In this document: piece by piece, positions 1-7,272 of the stretch
How the letters are laid out: every line of letters begins with the position of its first letter
Position numbering within the stretch: the first letter of the stretch is position 1
DNA from: Methylococcaceae bacterium
Lineage (GTDB): Bacteria; Pseudomonadota; Gammaproteobacteria; Methylococcales; Methylomonadaceae
DNA length: 11,959 bases
Assembly: GCA_947505055.1 (NCBI GenBank)
Contig: CANNLO010000125.1
Span: 1 to 11,959, forward strand
Direction of reading: 5' to 3'
The notes under the pieces: model-generated
Told to the model about the DNA's origin: nothing
Database searches by the model: none
Seen by the model: the letters and a program-made list of their open reading frames with translations, nothing else
Translations under genes and position numbers: made by a program

Positions 1-359
1 AGGTCAGTTGGCATCAACCGATTGTGGATGATTGGCAAATAATTCCACGTGTAAGATATTATTCGCAGACAAAAGCAAATTTTTATCAAACGACATTTGA
101 TGTTGATACAAGCACATTTCTTCCGATTCAATCTTACTACTCTAGCGACTACAGACTAGCCGGTTTCGGAGCTATTTCCGGTGGCCTGAAACTAAGCAAA
201 GAAATAAAGAAAATCAAACACATCGACAGCCTGAAGTTTCAAACCGGTTTTGAGTATTACAATCACAACGCTGGTTATGAGATAGGTAGCAACAATAATC
301 AAACCTTCGATAGCTTTAGCTATACGATGGTTACTGCCTCCTTTAATTTAAAGTTCTAA
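1..359 (+). CDS. DUF3570 outer-membrane protein, C-terminal part (5' end outside window)
   Basis: This is the 3' end of a gene whose reading frame is open from the first bases of the window, so the true start lies upstream. The GTG at 24 is simply an internal valine codon. About 118 residues are visible. They read as alternating polar/aromatic strands and contain SWHQPIVDDWQIIPRVRYY, which I recognise as the conserved C-terminal style of DUF3570 proteins, predicted outer-membrane beta barrels. The protein ends in the pattern MVTASFNLKF, and a terminal Phe after an amphipathic strand is the usual barrel-assembly signal. Function is unknown. In genomes I recall, DUF3570 genes sit next to apbE and small thioredoxin/DUF4266 genes; here apbE follows after 27 bases, probably in one transcript. 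The family call is fairly sure and the role is not. Confidence 0.8.
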   Translation, partial: VSWHQPIVDDWQIIPRVRYYSQTKANFYQTTFDVDTSTFLPIQSYYSSDYRLAGFGAISGGLKLSKEIKKIKHIDSLKFQTGFEYYNHNAGYEIGSNNNQTFDSFSYTMVTASFNLKF

Positions 360-386
360 CCCAACAAGCAAGCTGATTAAATACGG

Positions 387-1298
387 ATGTTGGAGGTATT
401 TAATTTTGAATTTAAAGCTATGGGTTCGCCCTGTTCAATTCAGTTTTGTGCTGACTCGGCGGATAAAGCAGAAATGCTTTACCGCCAGGTTACCGATTGC
501 ATTGCCCGGCTTGAGTTTAAATATTCCCGTTACCGGGAAGACAGTTTTCTGGCCGAGATCAATCGCCGTGCAGGGTCTGGTATTAACACAGCACTGGATC
601 CTGAAACGGTGGGCTTGTTACGTTATGCCGATAATTGTTACCAGGAAAGTAACAAGCTATTCGATGTAACTTCAGGCGTGCTACGAAAATTGTGGCATCT
701 TGAACAAACCGAATTACCCACGAAAGACCAAATACAAGCAGTATTGCCGTTAATCGGCTGGAAAAAAGTGCAGTGGGATGAGCGATCAATCCATTTGTCA
801 CAAACTGGAATGCAACTGGATTTTGGCGGTATCGTAAAGGAATACGCCGCTGATTCCGCTGCAAACATATTCCAACAGAATGGAATCAGACATGGCATTA
901 TCGAATTAGGTGGTGACATTCGGGTGACAGGTCCCTTGCCAAACGGCGAAGGTTGGCCGGTTGCCATTCGTGATCCCCGTCATCCTGAAAAAATAATTGC
1001 CCAACTTAAACTCAAATCCGGAGCTCTAGCGACCAGTGGTGATTATGAACGCTTTCAGCTCATTGATGGTGTTCGTTACAGTCATATCTTAAATCCCAAA
1101 ACCGGTTGGCCCGTTTCAGGCCTGCGAGCCGTCAGCATAGTGGCAGACCACTGTGTTGTCGCTGGCAGCGTGTCAACTATTGCCATGCTCAAGGCAAATA
1201 ACGGTCTCAAATGGCTACGCTCATGTGGCCTACCCTTTTTATGTTGTCAGAATAACGGACAGATTTTTAATCAATTACAGGTGGTAAACAAATTATGA
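387..1298 (+). CDS. apbE: FAD:protein FMN transferase (ApbE family), atypical
   Basis: ApbE enzymes move FMN from FAD onto a Thr/Ser of target flavoproteins, normally outside the cytoplasm. The 303-residue product shows the family blocks in order: AMGS at 11-14, LDFGGIVKEYAAD at 144-156, GGDIRV at 175-180, ATSGDYERF at 215-223 and YSHILNPKTGWPV at 231-243. Two things are odd. There is no signal peptide, and an in-frame TAA at 378-380, three codons upstream, rules out a longer start. Also the block that is usually ADALAT, whose Asp and Thr hold the catalytic Mg, reads AGSVST (259-264): Asp is replaced by Gly260 while Thr264 is kept. The ATG at 387 has only a weak ribosome site; the internal ATG at 420 would remove the strand before AMGS. 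The gene lies 27 bases after the DUF3570 gene and overlaps dsbD by 4 bases. No flavinylation target motif was seen in the window. Confidence 0.9.
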   Translation: MLEVFNFEFKAMGSPCSIQFCADSADKAEMLYRQVTDCIARLEFKYSRYREDSFLAEINRRAGSGINTALDPETVGLLRYADNCYQESNKLFDVTSGVLRKLWHLEQTELPTKDQIQAVLPLIGWKKVQWDERSIHLSQTGMQLDFGGIVKEYAADSAANIFQQNGIRHGIIELGGDIRVTGPLPNGEGWPVAIRDPRHPEKIIAQLKLKSGALATSGDYERFQLIDGVRYSHILNPKTGWPVSGLRAVSIVADHCVVAGSVSTIAMLKANNGLKWLRSCGLPFLCCQNNGQIFNQLQVVNKL

Positions 1299-3256
1299 AA
1301 AAACTTACTGCAATATTAATGCTATGGCTCATGGCTATCGCTTTAGTTCATGCTGAAATACCTAAAGCAGACTTAAGTGGTGCCGCGTTAAATCCGGGTC
1401 AATGGCCAGCGGATTTCCGTTTAACCTTAACGGTGCCTAAAGATCATCATGCTTACCTTGATAAAGGTGACGAAAATATTTACCTGGCGGTTGCCATCGA
1501 TCCTTCAGATAAATTAACCGCGCAAAATTTAAAAGTGGTCAGCCTGCAAAAGCCGACCGGCGTTTATGACAGTGAAGTTAAAGCAACCGTGTTAAGAGAT
1601 CAGGGCGATTTTATTTTGTCTCTGGGCACGTTGGGCGCCGGCGCTACCACCGCTTCTTTACAATTAGACGTTAACTATCAATTATGTAACGATGTTACGC
1701 ATGTGTGTTTTCGTCCGCAAACCGCACAAGTCACGCTTGCCTTACCGGCTGTTGTTGCAAAAAACCCGGTTATTAGTCAGCCAGTGGCTCCCAAGGTAGA
1801 AGAATCTGCCAGTTTGGCCGATCAAATGTTGGCCTTGTTTACCAATAACAAAGACAATACTTTCATAATGTTTGGTTTGATGTTTCTTGCCGGTATTTTA
1901 TCGGTGGCTACACCTTGCGTTTATCCGATGTTGCCGATTACCTCGATGTTTATCGTTAAACGTGCTAATGGCGTTGCTGAAAAGGTCAAGCTGCATGCAT
2001 TTGCTTATGCCGTCGGTATCATTTGTACCTATACCGCTTTAGGTTTGATGGCCGGGATGACCGGTGGTGCCTTTAATACCTTTATGCAGTCTGCTGCGGT
2101 TAATATTGGTTTTGCCTTGTTTTTTGCCTTTTTTGCAATCGCCTTGCTGGGCTTTTATGAATTGGGCTTTATGCAAAATGAAGTACATTCTCTGGATCAG
2201 AGTTCCGCAAAGGTCGGTGGTGTTGTCGGTACCTGGTTAATGGGTGCTGTTGCCGGACTGGTTATTTCACCTTGTGTTGGTCCTATCGTTTTTGCGTTAT
2301 TGTTGCAAGTTGCCGATCAAATTGCGGCGAAAGCCAGTGCATTGGCGGCCATGGGTCAAACATTATCTTTTGGTGATAAATTGGGTATTGCCTCACAAGG
2401 CAGCATCATGATGAGCGGCTTTGGTTTGGGCGTAGGCTTACCGTTTTTTATCATCAGTGTCGTAAAATTCAAAAAAATGCCAAAAGCCGGTTACTGGATG
2501 AACAACATCAAGTATGCCTTTGGTTTGATGATTTTATATTTTTCTTATGTTTATTTCGCCAAAGGTATGGGTGTTATGGGTGTAGAGCCGACGGTCACTT
2601 TATCGATTGCGTTGGGCATGGTTGCGGTTTGGATTGCCGTTGTGCATTGCAACGTCATATCTTTGTTGCCTGCTGATGCCATGCCGAATGAGAAAATGCA
2701 TCATTATTTGGGTGTTATGTCTCTGATTATAGGCGTTTGGTTGGTTGTTGCCGGCTTGGGTCAAACGCCGATTATTGCCTCCGCTCATGCAACTGAAGTT
2801 GTGGCTGTTAGTGGTAGTGGTAAAGCAGTCAATCTGACTATTCAGGAAGAAGCCGGTATTTCGTGGTATAGAAATTTTGAAGCGGCACAAAAAGCATCCA
2901 AAGAAACAGGCAAGCCTATCTTTATTGATTTTTATGCCAGCTGGTGCGCAAACTGTACGGCATTTAAAGCAGAAGCAGCCAATAATGCTGCGTTAAATCA
3001 AGCGTTAAGGGAAAAAGCCATTGCTGTAAAATTGGTTGACAAAGAACCTGAGTTTGAAAAATTTCGTGAAAATCCAGAGCATCGTCAATTGAAAATTGGT
3101 TTGCCGTATTTTGCAATTTTGTCTCCCGACGGAAAATTGATCTGGTCAGGTACTGATTACAAAGCGACAGAAAAAATGATCTCTGTTTTATCTAGCATGG
3201 AACAAATCAAAGCTGAAGTTACAAGTCAACCGATGAAGGTTTCTTTGGCTAATTAG
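1295..3256 (+). CDS. dsbD: Thiol:disulfide interchange protein DsbD
   Basis: DsbD carries electrons from cytoplasmic thioredoxin across the inner membrane to periplasmic acceptors such as DsbC or CcmG. The 653-residue product has a signal peptide (about 1-20, ending LVHA). An immunoglobulin-like N-terminal domain follows, with the pair C131/C138. Then comes a hydrophobic core of about eight helices (roughly 188-490) with C208 in ATPCVYP and C327 in SPCVGP. The C-terminal thioredoxin-like domain (about 520-640) carries WCANC, C551/C554. All six relay cysteines of E. coli DsbD therefore have counterparts. It is longer than the E. coli protein (565 residues). The ATG at 1295 overlaps the apbE stop, and AGGTGG at 1279-1284 is a suitable ribosome site, so the two are probably translationally coupled. 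A terminator follows at 3307. Identification is secure; its specific partners here are unknown. Confidence 0.95.
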   Translation: MKKLTAILMLWLMAIALVHAEIPKADLSGAALNPGQWPADFRLTLTVPKDHHAYLDKGDENIYLAVAIDPSDKLTAQNLKVVSLQKPTGVYDSEVKATVLRDQGDFILSLGTLGAGATTASLQLDVNYQLCNDVTHVCFRPQTAQVTLALPAVVAKNPVISQPVAPKVEESASLADQMLALFTNNKDNTFIMFGLMFLAGILSVATPCVYPMLPITSMFIVKRANGVAEKVKLHAFAYAVGIICTYTALGLMAGMTGGAFNTFMQSAAVNIGFALFFAFFAIALLGFYELGFMQNEVHSLDQSSAKVGGVVGTWLMGAVAGLVISPCVGPIVFALLLQVADQIAAKASALAAMGQTLSFGDKLGIASQGSIMMSGFGLGVGLPFFIISVVKFKKMPKAGYWMNNIKYAFGLMILYFSYVYFAKGMGVMGVEPTVTLSIALGMVAVWIAVVHCNVISLLPADAMPNEKMHHYLGVMSLIIGVWLVVAGLGQTPIIASAHATEVVAVSGSGKAVNLTIQEEAGISWYRNFEAAQKASKETGKPIFIDFYASWCANCTAFKAEAANNAALNQALREKAIAVKLVDKEPEFEKFRENPEHRQLKIGLPYFAILSPDGKLIWSGTDYKATEKMISVLSSMEQIKAEVTSQPMKVSLAN

Positions 3257-3306
3257 TTGTAGCTGTTATTGGTTACAATGCTGAAGCGGTTATTTAAGCG
3301 ATAAGT

Positions 3307-3341
3307 AAAGGAGTTCAAGCCTTGGTTTGAACTCCTTTTTT
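3307..3341 (+). terminator. Rho-independent terminator after dsbD
   Basis: The two arms 3307-3320 and 3325-3338 pair over 14 positions (one G-T) around a CTTG tetraloop, and the 3' arm runs into a T tract (3336-3341). It starts 50 bases after the dsbD stop and ends 5 bases before the end of the convergent pgaB gene. The matching A run on the left arm is short, so it should stop minus-strand transcripts less well. Confidence 0.9.
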
Positions 3342-3345
3342 ATGC

Positions 3346-5262
3346 CTAAGGCATAACCGGTAGCGAAAAGTGTTTTTGTAAATCCTTCAAACGAGGCTGG
3401 TCGAGATAAACATCATCAGGATAATAACCAAGATGATGAACCCCCAGCTTTTTCAATAATTCCAGTTGTTCAATAAAAATGGTTGAAGATACCGGCTCTC
3501 GCGTTTTCCAATTAACGGTCTCTACCTCAAATATGGCCTTTTTTATACCTTCAGGATAATGAGCTATAGCCGCGACGACTTCCGTTAACTCCTGAGCCTG
3601 TTTTTTTGTCTGAGCAAAAGGTAAGGTAGAAATGGCAACGTAATTATAATGGGCTAAAAAGGATTTGAATGATTGAGCATAAGTTCCTTCAGTATCGGGT
3701 TTTAAGCCGGATAGCGTGAATAAATTACGCGCTGTGGAGATACCGGGTCGATTATCACGAACCCGATTGGCTAGTTCATCGGTAAATTGACTGATTAATT
3801 CTATTTTGTGCTGTGACCAGGCGTGGCGAATTTTAGGTGTGGCCTGAAGTTGTTCATAGCGATCCGGCAATCCCCAGACGTCACGGCCAAAGGATAATGC
3901 AGCCTGAGAAACATCTTCGTGGTCGGATAAAATCCCGTCATCGTGAAATAAAATGCCGTCAACATTACAATAACGCCCTAGATCCTCATAAATTTCAGTA
4001 ACATAATGACGCGCTTCAGATTGAAAAACTGAAAGCCGCGAATAAATGTCATCGGATTTTTGCGCTTTACCGTCTCGCCATTCCTGTACATACCAGGCAT
4101 CCGGCAAGTCATTTTTAAAGGCAAAAACAGGTAGCCACGCATAAACTTTGACCCCGGCACGGGTTTTTAATTGCCAAGCGACGTGAGCGAACAAATCCTG
4201 TTTGACGGGGAAGTGTCGGTTGGGAAAATACACGGTGTCGGCATTGCCGTCACTGTTGGTGTCCGAATAGGCTTGCAAAAAAACCGTGTTAATATGCATG
4301 TTAGCGATGCGGTTGATTTCAGCGTCAATATTGCGTTCGGTTTGTTGGGGGTTTTTGTCGTAGAGAAAATCCAGATCTAAGTAAGCGACCCGCAATGACC
4401 GATCGGTGCGCAGCTTGGTGATAATTTCGGCAAATTGTCGAACATCCGGATCATCAGTCATGATCATGCGACGCAGGACATCAATATTGGCAACAGTATT
4501 AAAGCCGTCAATCAAGCCCATAGTCATCGGCATACCTGCTTCGCGCGACGCTTCCATGGCGATGTTGTTATATTCACCGTAAGGCCAGACCATCACTCTG
4601 GGCCAAACTCCTGCATGTTGAAAAATGAATTCGGCACTTTTTCTCAGTGCCAGATGGATGCGTTCCCGATATTGTGTTTCGGTTTCATACTGGCCAGTTG
4701 CAGAATCAAATATTCGGGTAACCATCGGAGCCTGGGTGTCGCCTTGCGGATTGGCAATGGCGCTTTTATGCAAATCATAAGTATGCGAGGCCATTTCTAC
4801 CAGGCCGGATTTCACCATTTCCCGAACTTGATCCCAGTTAAGTAATTGCTTGCCATCTTCATCCGGTTTGTCAATGCCATCTATCCAGCTACCGATGATC
4901 GCTAATGTTGCCGGGTAATGATATTTTTTAAGTATGGGAAAAACCCGGGTGTAAAAACTTAGGTAACCATCATCAAAAGTCAGCAATACGGATTTATCAG
5001 GAATTGCATTTTTGCCGGCCGCCGCATCTAAAACATTCTGAACGCTGACGATTTTATAGCCATTTTTTTTCAGCCAAAACAGATGTTCTTCGAAATGTTC
5101 AACACTGACATCCATTGAGTTTAAAGAAGCTTTAGCGGTGCCCGCTTTTGCGATGTCGTGATAATTGAGCACCAAAAAATGATGCTCATCGGCTTGGATA
5201 GTTGCAGTGAAAAATAAAAGCAAGGCCAGTAAAAACGGCTGGTTTAACGAGTTATAAAACAT
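3346..5262 (-). CDS. pgaB: PgaB-like poly-beta-1,6-N-acetyl-D-glucosamine N-deacetylase
   Basis: PgaB partly deacetylates (and can cut) the biofilm polymer poly-N-acetylglucosamine in the periplasm so that it can be exported. The 638-residue product is close to the E. coli length (672). It begins with a secretory signal (about 1-24, ending TIQA, no lipobox Cys). A polysaccharide deacetylase domain follows (about 28-280): NYHD at 33-36, TFDDGY at 95-100 with D97/D98 as base and metal ligand, SHTYDLH at 159-165 with H160/H165 as likely metal ligands, and WPYGEYN at 226-232. The second domain (about 288-630) is the PgaB C-terminal glycosidase-like domain, with AYLDLDFLYD near 293-302 and DGILFHDDG at 435-443. 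No pgaA, pgaC or pgaD is next to it, which is unusual. The ribosome site before the ATG is poor. Confidence 0.88.
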   Translation of the reverse strand: MFYNSLNQPFLLALLLFFTATIQADEHHFLVLNYHDIAKAGTAKASLNSMDVSVEHFEEHLFWLKKNGYKIVSVQNVLDAAAGKNAIPDKSVLLTFDDGYLSFYTRVFPILKKYHYPATLAIIGSWIDGIDKPDEDGKQLLNWDQVREMVKSGLVEMASHTYDLHKSAIANPQGDTQAPMVTRIFDSATGQYETETQYRERIHLALRKSAEFIFQHAGVWPRVMVWPYGEYNNIAMEASREAGMPMTMGLIDGFNTVANIDVLRRMIMTDDPDVRQFAEIITKLRTDRSLRVAYLDLDFLYDKNPQQTERNIDAEINRIANMHINTVFLQAYSDTNSDGNADTVYFPNRHFPVKQDLFAHVAWQLKTRAGVKVYAWLPVFAFKNDLPDAWYVQEWRDGKAQKSDDIYSRLSVFQSEARHYVTEIYEDLGRYCNVDGILFHDDGILSDHEDVSQAALSFGRDVWGLPDRYEQLQATPKIRHAWSQHKIELISQFTDELANRVRDNRPGISTARNLFTLSGLKPDTEGTYAQSFKSFLAHYNYVAISTLPFAQTKKQAQELTEVVAAIAHYPEGIKKAIFEVETVNWKTREPVSSTIFIEQLELLKKLGVHHLGYYPDDVYLDQPRLKDLQKHFSLPVMP

Positions 5263-5654
5263 AGTTATTGTATAAATCCACGTAACAGAATTACTTAATG
5301 AGAGTTATACGCGAGACTGCAGTTTTCAACCATAGTTTTAATGGTGAAGGCATTAAATACTGAATAGTTTGAATAAGGCAAACTAAACTGCCAAACCTTA
5401 TAAGCGCTAATCCGCGGTAAGTTCATTAAGCTCAGTCGGTCTGCCCCTGCACAACGAATAAGGTTAGATATAGATGTAATCAATCAAGTCTAAAGAAGAT
5501 GGAATTGTTTAAATTAACCGAATCTTTGGGTTGAAATGCCTCATTCGGTGCGCAGGTTTAAGTGTGGATGATTCTTGTGGAAGGTCAGCTTTTAGAGCGT
5601 TTAGGTTTATTTAAACATCCGGTTGCTTAACTGTAAAAACTGGCTCAAACTGTG
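5263..5654. other. Intergenic stretch without a credible gene
   Basis: About 390 bases lie between the divergent pgaB and Gly-rich protein genes. A minus-strand frame at 5295-5483 (62 codons) shows no family I know and no ribosome site, and it has no operon link. One imperfect hairpin is visible (ACCGAAT at 5517-5523 with ATTCGGT at 5543-5549, 19-base loop), with no T tract. The pgaB promoter should lie here on the minus strand, but I see only weak candidates. Confidence 0.5.
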
Positions 5655-5681
5655 TTTTGGTCAAATAATTTTTTGTATAAT
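5655..5681 (+). promoter_or_regulatory. Probable sigma-70 promoter of the Gly-rich protein / lipoprotein pair
   Basis: A perfect TATAAT lies at 5676-5681 in a T-rich setting. The -35 region is weak (TTTTGG at 5655-5660, 15-base gap), so the call rests on the -10 box. Transcription would begin near 5688, about 20 bases before the ATG at 5708. Confidence 0.55.
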
Positions 5682-5707
5682 CCCGATAAACCCGGATGGA
5701 GGGTGTT

Positions 5708-6118
5708 ATGAAAAGAATCAAAGTAGCAGGATTAGTCTTCGTCCTGTTTGGGATCATGGCCAGCGCTCCTGTTTTTGCAAGAGGAGGTCATGGCGGAGGC
5801 CATTATGGAGGCCATTATGGAGGCTGGGGTGGACATAGAGGTTATTATAGTGGAATGGGGTTAGGCCTGGGTTTGGGCTATGGACTGGGTTACTATGGCG
5901 GATCTTACTATGCGCCGTATTACAATTATCCGCCTTCAGTGATTACTGTTCCCGTAGCGCCGCCAGTTTATATTCAGCAAGCACCACCAGTGGTTCAGCA
6001 ATATCCGGCAGGTTATTGGTATTATTGTAATAATCCGCAAGGCTATTATCCGTATATCAAACAATGTTCAGGTGGTTGGCAACAAGTTGATCCAATGCCG
6101 TCTTCTGCGCCACGTTAA
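5708..6118 (+). CDS. Secreted Gly/Tyr-rich protein with conserved YYC-PQGYYPY-KQC tail
   Basis: A small exported protein of unknown function. With the start at 5708 it has 136 residues and begins with a classic signal peptide (1-24, MKRIKV then a hydrophobic stretch, cut after PVFA). GGAGGG at 5698-5703 is its ribosome site; an upstream in-frame ATG at 5696 would add four residues and overlap that site. After the signal come Gly/His/Tyr repeats (25-50), a GLGLGLGYGLGYY run (51-63), a Pro/Val/Gln segment (75-100) and a C-terminal module with C107 and C120 around GYYPYIKQC that may form a disulfide. I recall this tail in many proteobacterial envelope proteins. A 12-base tandem unit (GGAGGCCATTAT, 5795-5824) encodes part of the Gly/His repeats. 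The lipoprotein gene starts 11 bases later, so the two are probably co-transcribed. Confidence 0.8.
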   Translation: MKRIKVAGLVFVLFGIMASAPVFARGGHGGGHYGGHYGGWGGHRGYYSGMGLGLGLGYGLGYYGGSYYAPYYNYPPSVITVPVAPPVYIQQAPPVVQQYPAGYWYYCNNPQGYYPYIKQCSGGWQQVDPMPSSAPR

Positions 6119-6129
6119 GGAGTTACACA

Positions 6130-6687
6130 ATGTCACGTTTTTTTAAAGTGTTTTTTGGCATAGCCATGCTGGCAATGAGCGGTTGTGCCAGTTTACCTAA
6201 TGGTCCGGGTGTCATGGTGCTACCTGGTAGCGGCTTGTCTTTTGAAAGGTTTCGTAATGATGATGCGGTCTGCCAGCAATTTGCTTCGTTTCAGGTTGGC
6301 GGGACAACCGCTAATCAAGCGGGCGTGAATAGCGGGGTGACTAGTGCTGTAGTCGGCACGGCTTTGGGTGGGGCCGCTGGTGCGGCAATTGGCGGAGGGC
6401 AGGGCGCTGCTATTGGCGCCGGTACCGGTTTAGTAGCTGGAGGGCTTGTTGGTACCGGCGCTGCCAATAGTTCAATGTACGATGTGCAACAGCATTACGA
6501 TACAGCTTATATTCAATGCATGTATGCCAAGGGTCATCAGGTACCGGTGTCGGGGCAGTTTTCAGGTGCAATCCCGCAACAAGCAATGCCACCGGCGACT
6601 CATATACCTCCGCCCCCGCCCGGCTCAACCTCATCTTCGCATATACCGCCTCCCCCGTCGGGTCCGCCACCGGCGCCACCTCAATAA
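6130..6687 (+). CDS. Glycine-zipper lipoprotein with Pro-rich C-terminus
   Basis: A predicted lipoprotein of 185 residues. The signal sequence ends in a lipobox, MSGC, with C19 to be lipidated; the next residues are Ala and Ser, which predicts outer-membrane sorting. The mature part holds C48, then a glycine-zipper segment (about 76-112, alternating Gly/Ala with GxxxG spacing) that could insert in a membrane or pack helices. C130 sits in YIQCMYAKGHQVP, a motif I recall from Gly-zipper family proteins. The tail (155-185) is Pro-rich with two HIPPPP units, suited to reach into or across peptidoglycan. The ribosome site AAGGAG (6117-6122) overlaps the stop codon of the preceding gene, so the two genes are likely coupled. 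The exact function is unknown, though a role in envelope structure is plausible. Confidence 0.82.
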   Translation: MSRFFKVFFGIAMLAMSGCASLPNGPGVMVLPGSGLSFERFRNDDAVCQQFASFQVGGTTANQAGVNSGVTSAVVGTALGGAAGAAIGGGQGAAIGAGTGLVAGGLVGTGAANSSMYDVQQHYDTAYIQCMYAKGHQVPVSGQFSGAIPQQAMPPATHIPPPPPGSTSSSHIPPPPSGPPPAPPQ

Positions 6688-6695
6688 CAAGCTGG

Positions 6696-6735
6696 AAGGC
6701 AGGATGTGTATCAACGCATTCTGCCTTTTTTATTT
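6696..6735 (+). terminator. Rho-independent terminator after the lipoprotein gene
   Basis: The arms 6696-6708 and 6715-6727 pair over 13 positions with two G-T pairs and a 6-base loop, followed by a T-rich run (6726-6735). It lies 8 bases after the stop codon and closes the two-gene unit. Confidence 0.85.
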
Positions 6736-6876
6736 TGTTAGCACTTCTAAGTTGTTTAGTCTGAAACCTGCATTATGTAGGCCGATTATAATTGCAGAAA
6801 TTTGTGCTCAAATTACCGTAAGTCTTTAGCTAAGGTGATCTGGTTGAGCAAAACTCTGAGATTAATCAGAACTTTG

Positions 6877-6885
6877 TGCTATAGT
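6877..6885 (+). promoter_or_regulatory. Extended -10 promoter of the small membrane protein
   Basis: TGCTATAGT reads as an extended -10 element (TG, one base, then TATAGT at 6880-6885), which can work without a good -35; none is seen at the proper distance. The start site would be near 6892, about 33 bases before the ATG at 6925. Confidence 0.45.
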
Positions 6886-6924
6886 GCCGACCACTTAAAA
6901 TCTTGTTTTAGAGTCACATCCCTA

Positions 6925-7191
6925 ATGAAAAAAACTGACACGACACCGCTGTGGGTGTTCTTAGCCTTTTCCAGTATTGAGACGCGCAAAGGTGCATTGA
7001 TACTGATCTGGAGTAGTGTGATCTTCAGCTTTTACTGTGTTCCCTGGGTTAATTATTTTAGTGAATATACCTGGGTTGCCAAATTGTTTTTAATCGAAGA
7101 CTGGAGTTGGCTTGTGATGATGTTGCCGGTTGTAGTCTGGTATTGGCTAAGCATGAAATGGATCGATAAAAATAGCAGTTGGGAAAAATAA
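6925..7191 (+). CDS. Small two-helix inner-membrane protein, hypothetical
   Basis: I do not recognise this family. Using the ATG at 6925 gives 88 residues: a short cytoplasmic N-terminus rich in Lys/Thr, a helix at about 23-41 (GALILIWSSVIFSFYCVPW), an aromatic loop (44-58), a second helix at about 60-77 (WSWLVMMLPVVVWYWLSM) and a charged tail ending NSSWEK. The positive residues K2, K3, R21 and K22 before helix 1 and K78 after helix 2 favour both ends being in the cytoplasm. The frame is open further upstream to a start at 6802, but that extension has unrelated composition and would begin before the promoter at 6877, so I reject it. The ribosome site is weak. It stands alone between a terminator and the convergent comF gene. 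Confidence 0.6.
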   Translation: MKKTDTTPLWVFLAFSSIETRKGALILIWSSVIFSFYCVPWVNYFSEYTWVAKLFLIEDWSWLVMMLPVVVWYWLSMKWIDKNSSWEK

Positions 7192-7272
7192 TGTGATTGG
7201 AGTTCTTTTAGTTTTCATTCACTAATTGATGCTGCTCAAAAACCAGGATCAAAGCATTGGACTTACAGTTTG

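Noticed and set aside
4435..4845. Plus-strand reading frame of 136 codons opposite pgaB
   Set aside because: It is antisense to a well-supported conserved domain, and its composition is that of a shadow frame.
5295..5483. Minus-strand reading frame of 62 codons upstream of pgaB
   Set aside because: No ribosome site, no family resemblance that I can name, and no operon support.
5795..5824. 12-base tandem repeat as a possible CRISPR or minisatellite
   Set aside because: It has only two and a half units, no spacers, and is explained as Gly/His/Tyr codons of the secreted protein.
5623..5838. Plus-strand frame overlapping the Gly-rich gene
   Set aside because: It begins before the -10 box and overlaps the signal peptide gene in another frame; the Arg/Trp-rich end is the shifted Gly repeat.
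6446..6829. Alternative frames across the lipoprotein gene
   Set aside because: The Arg-rich content arises from reading the Gly-zipper and Pro-rich codons out of frame; the lipoprotein frame has lipobox and ribosome site.
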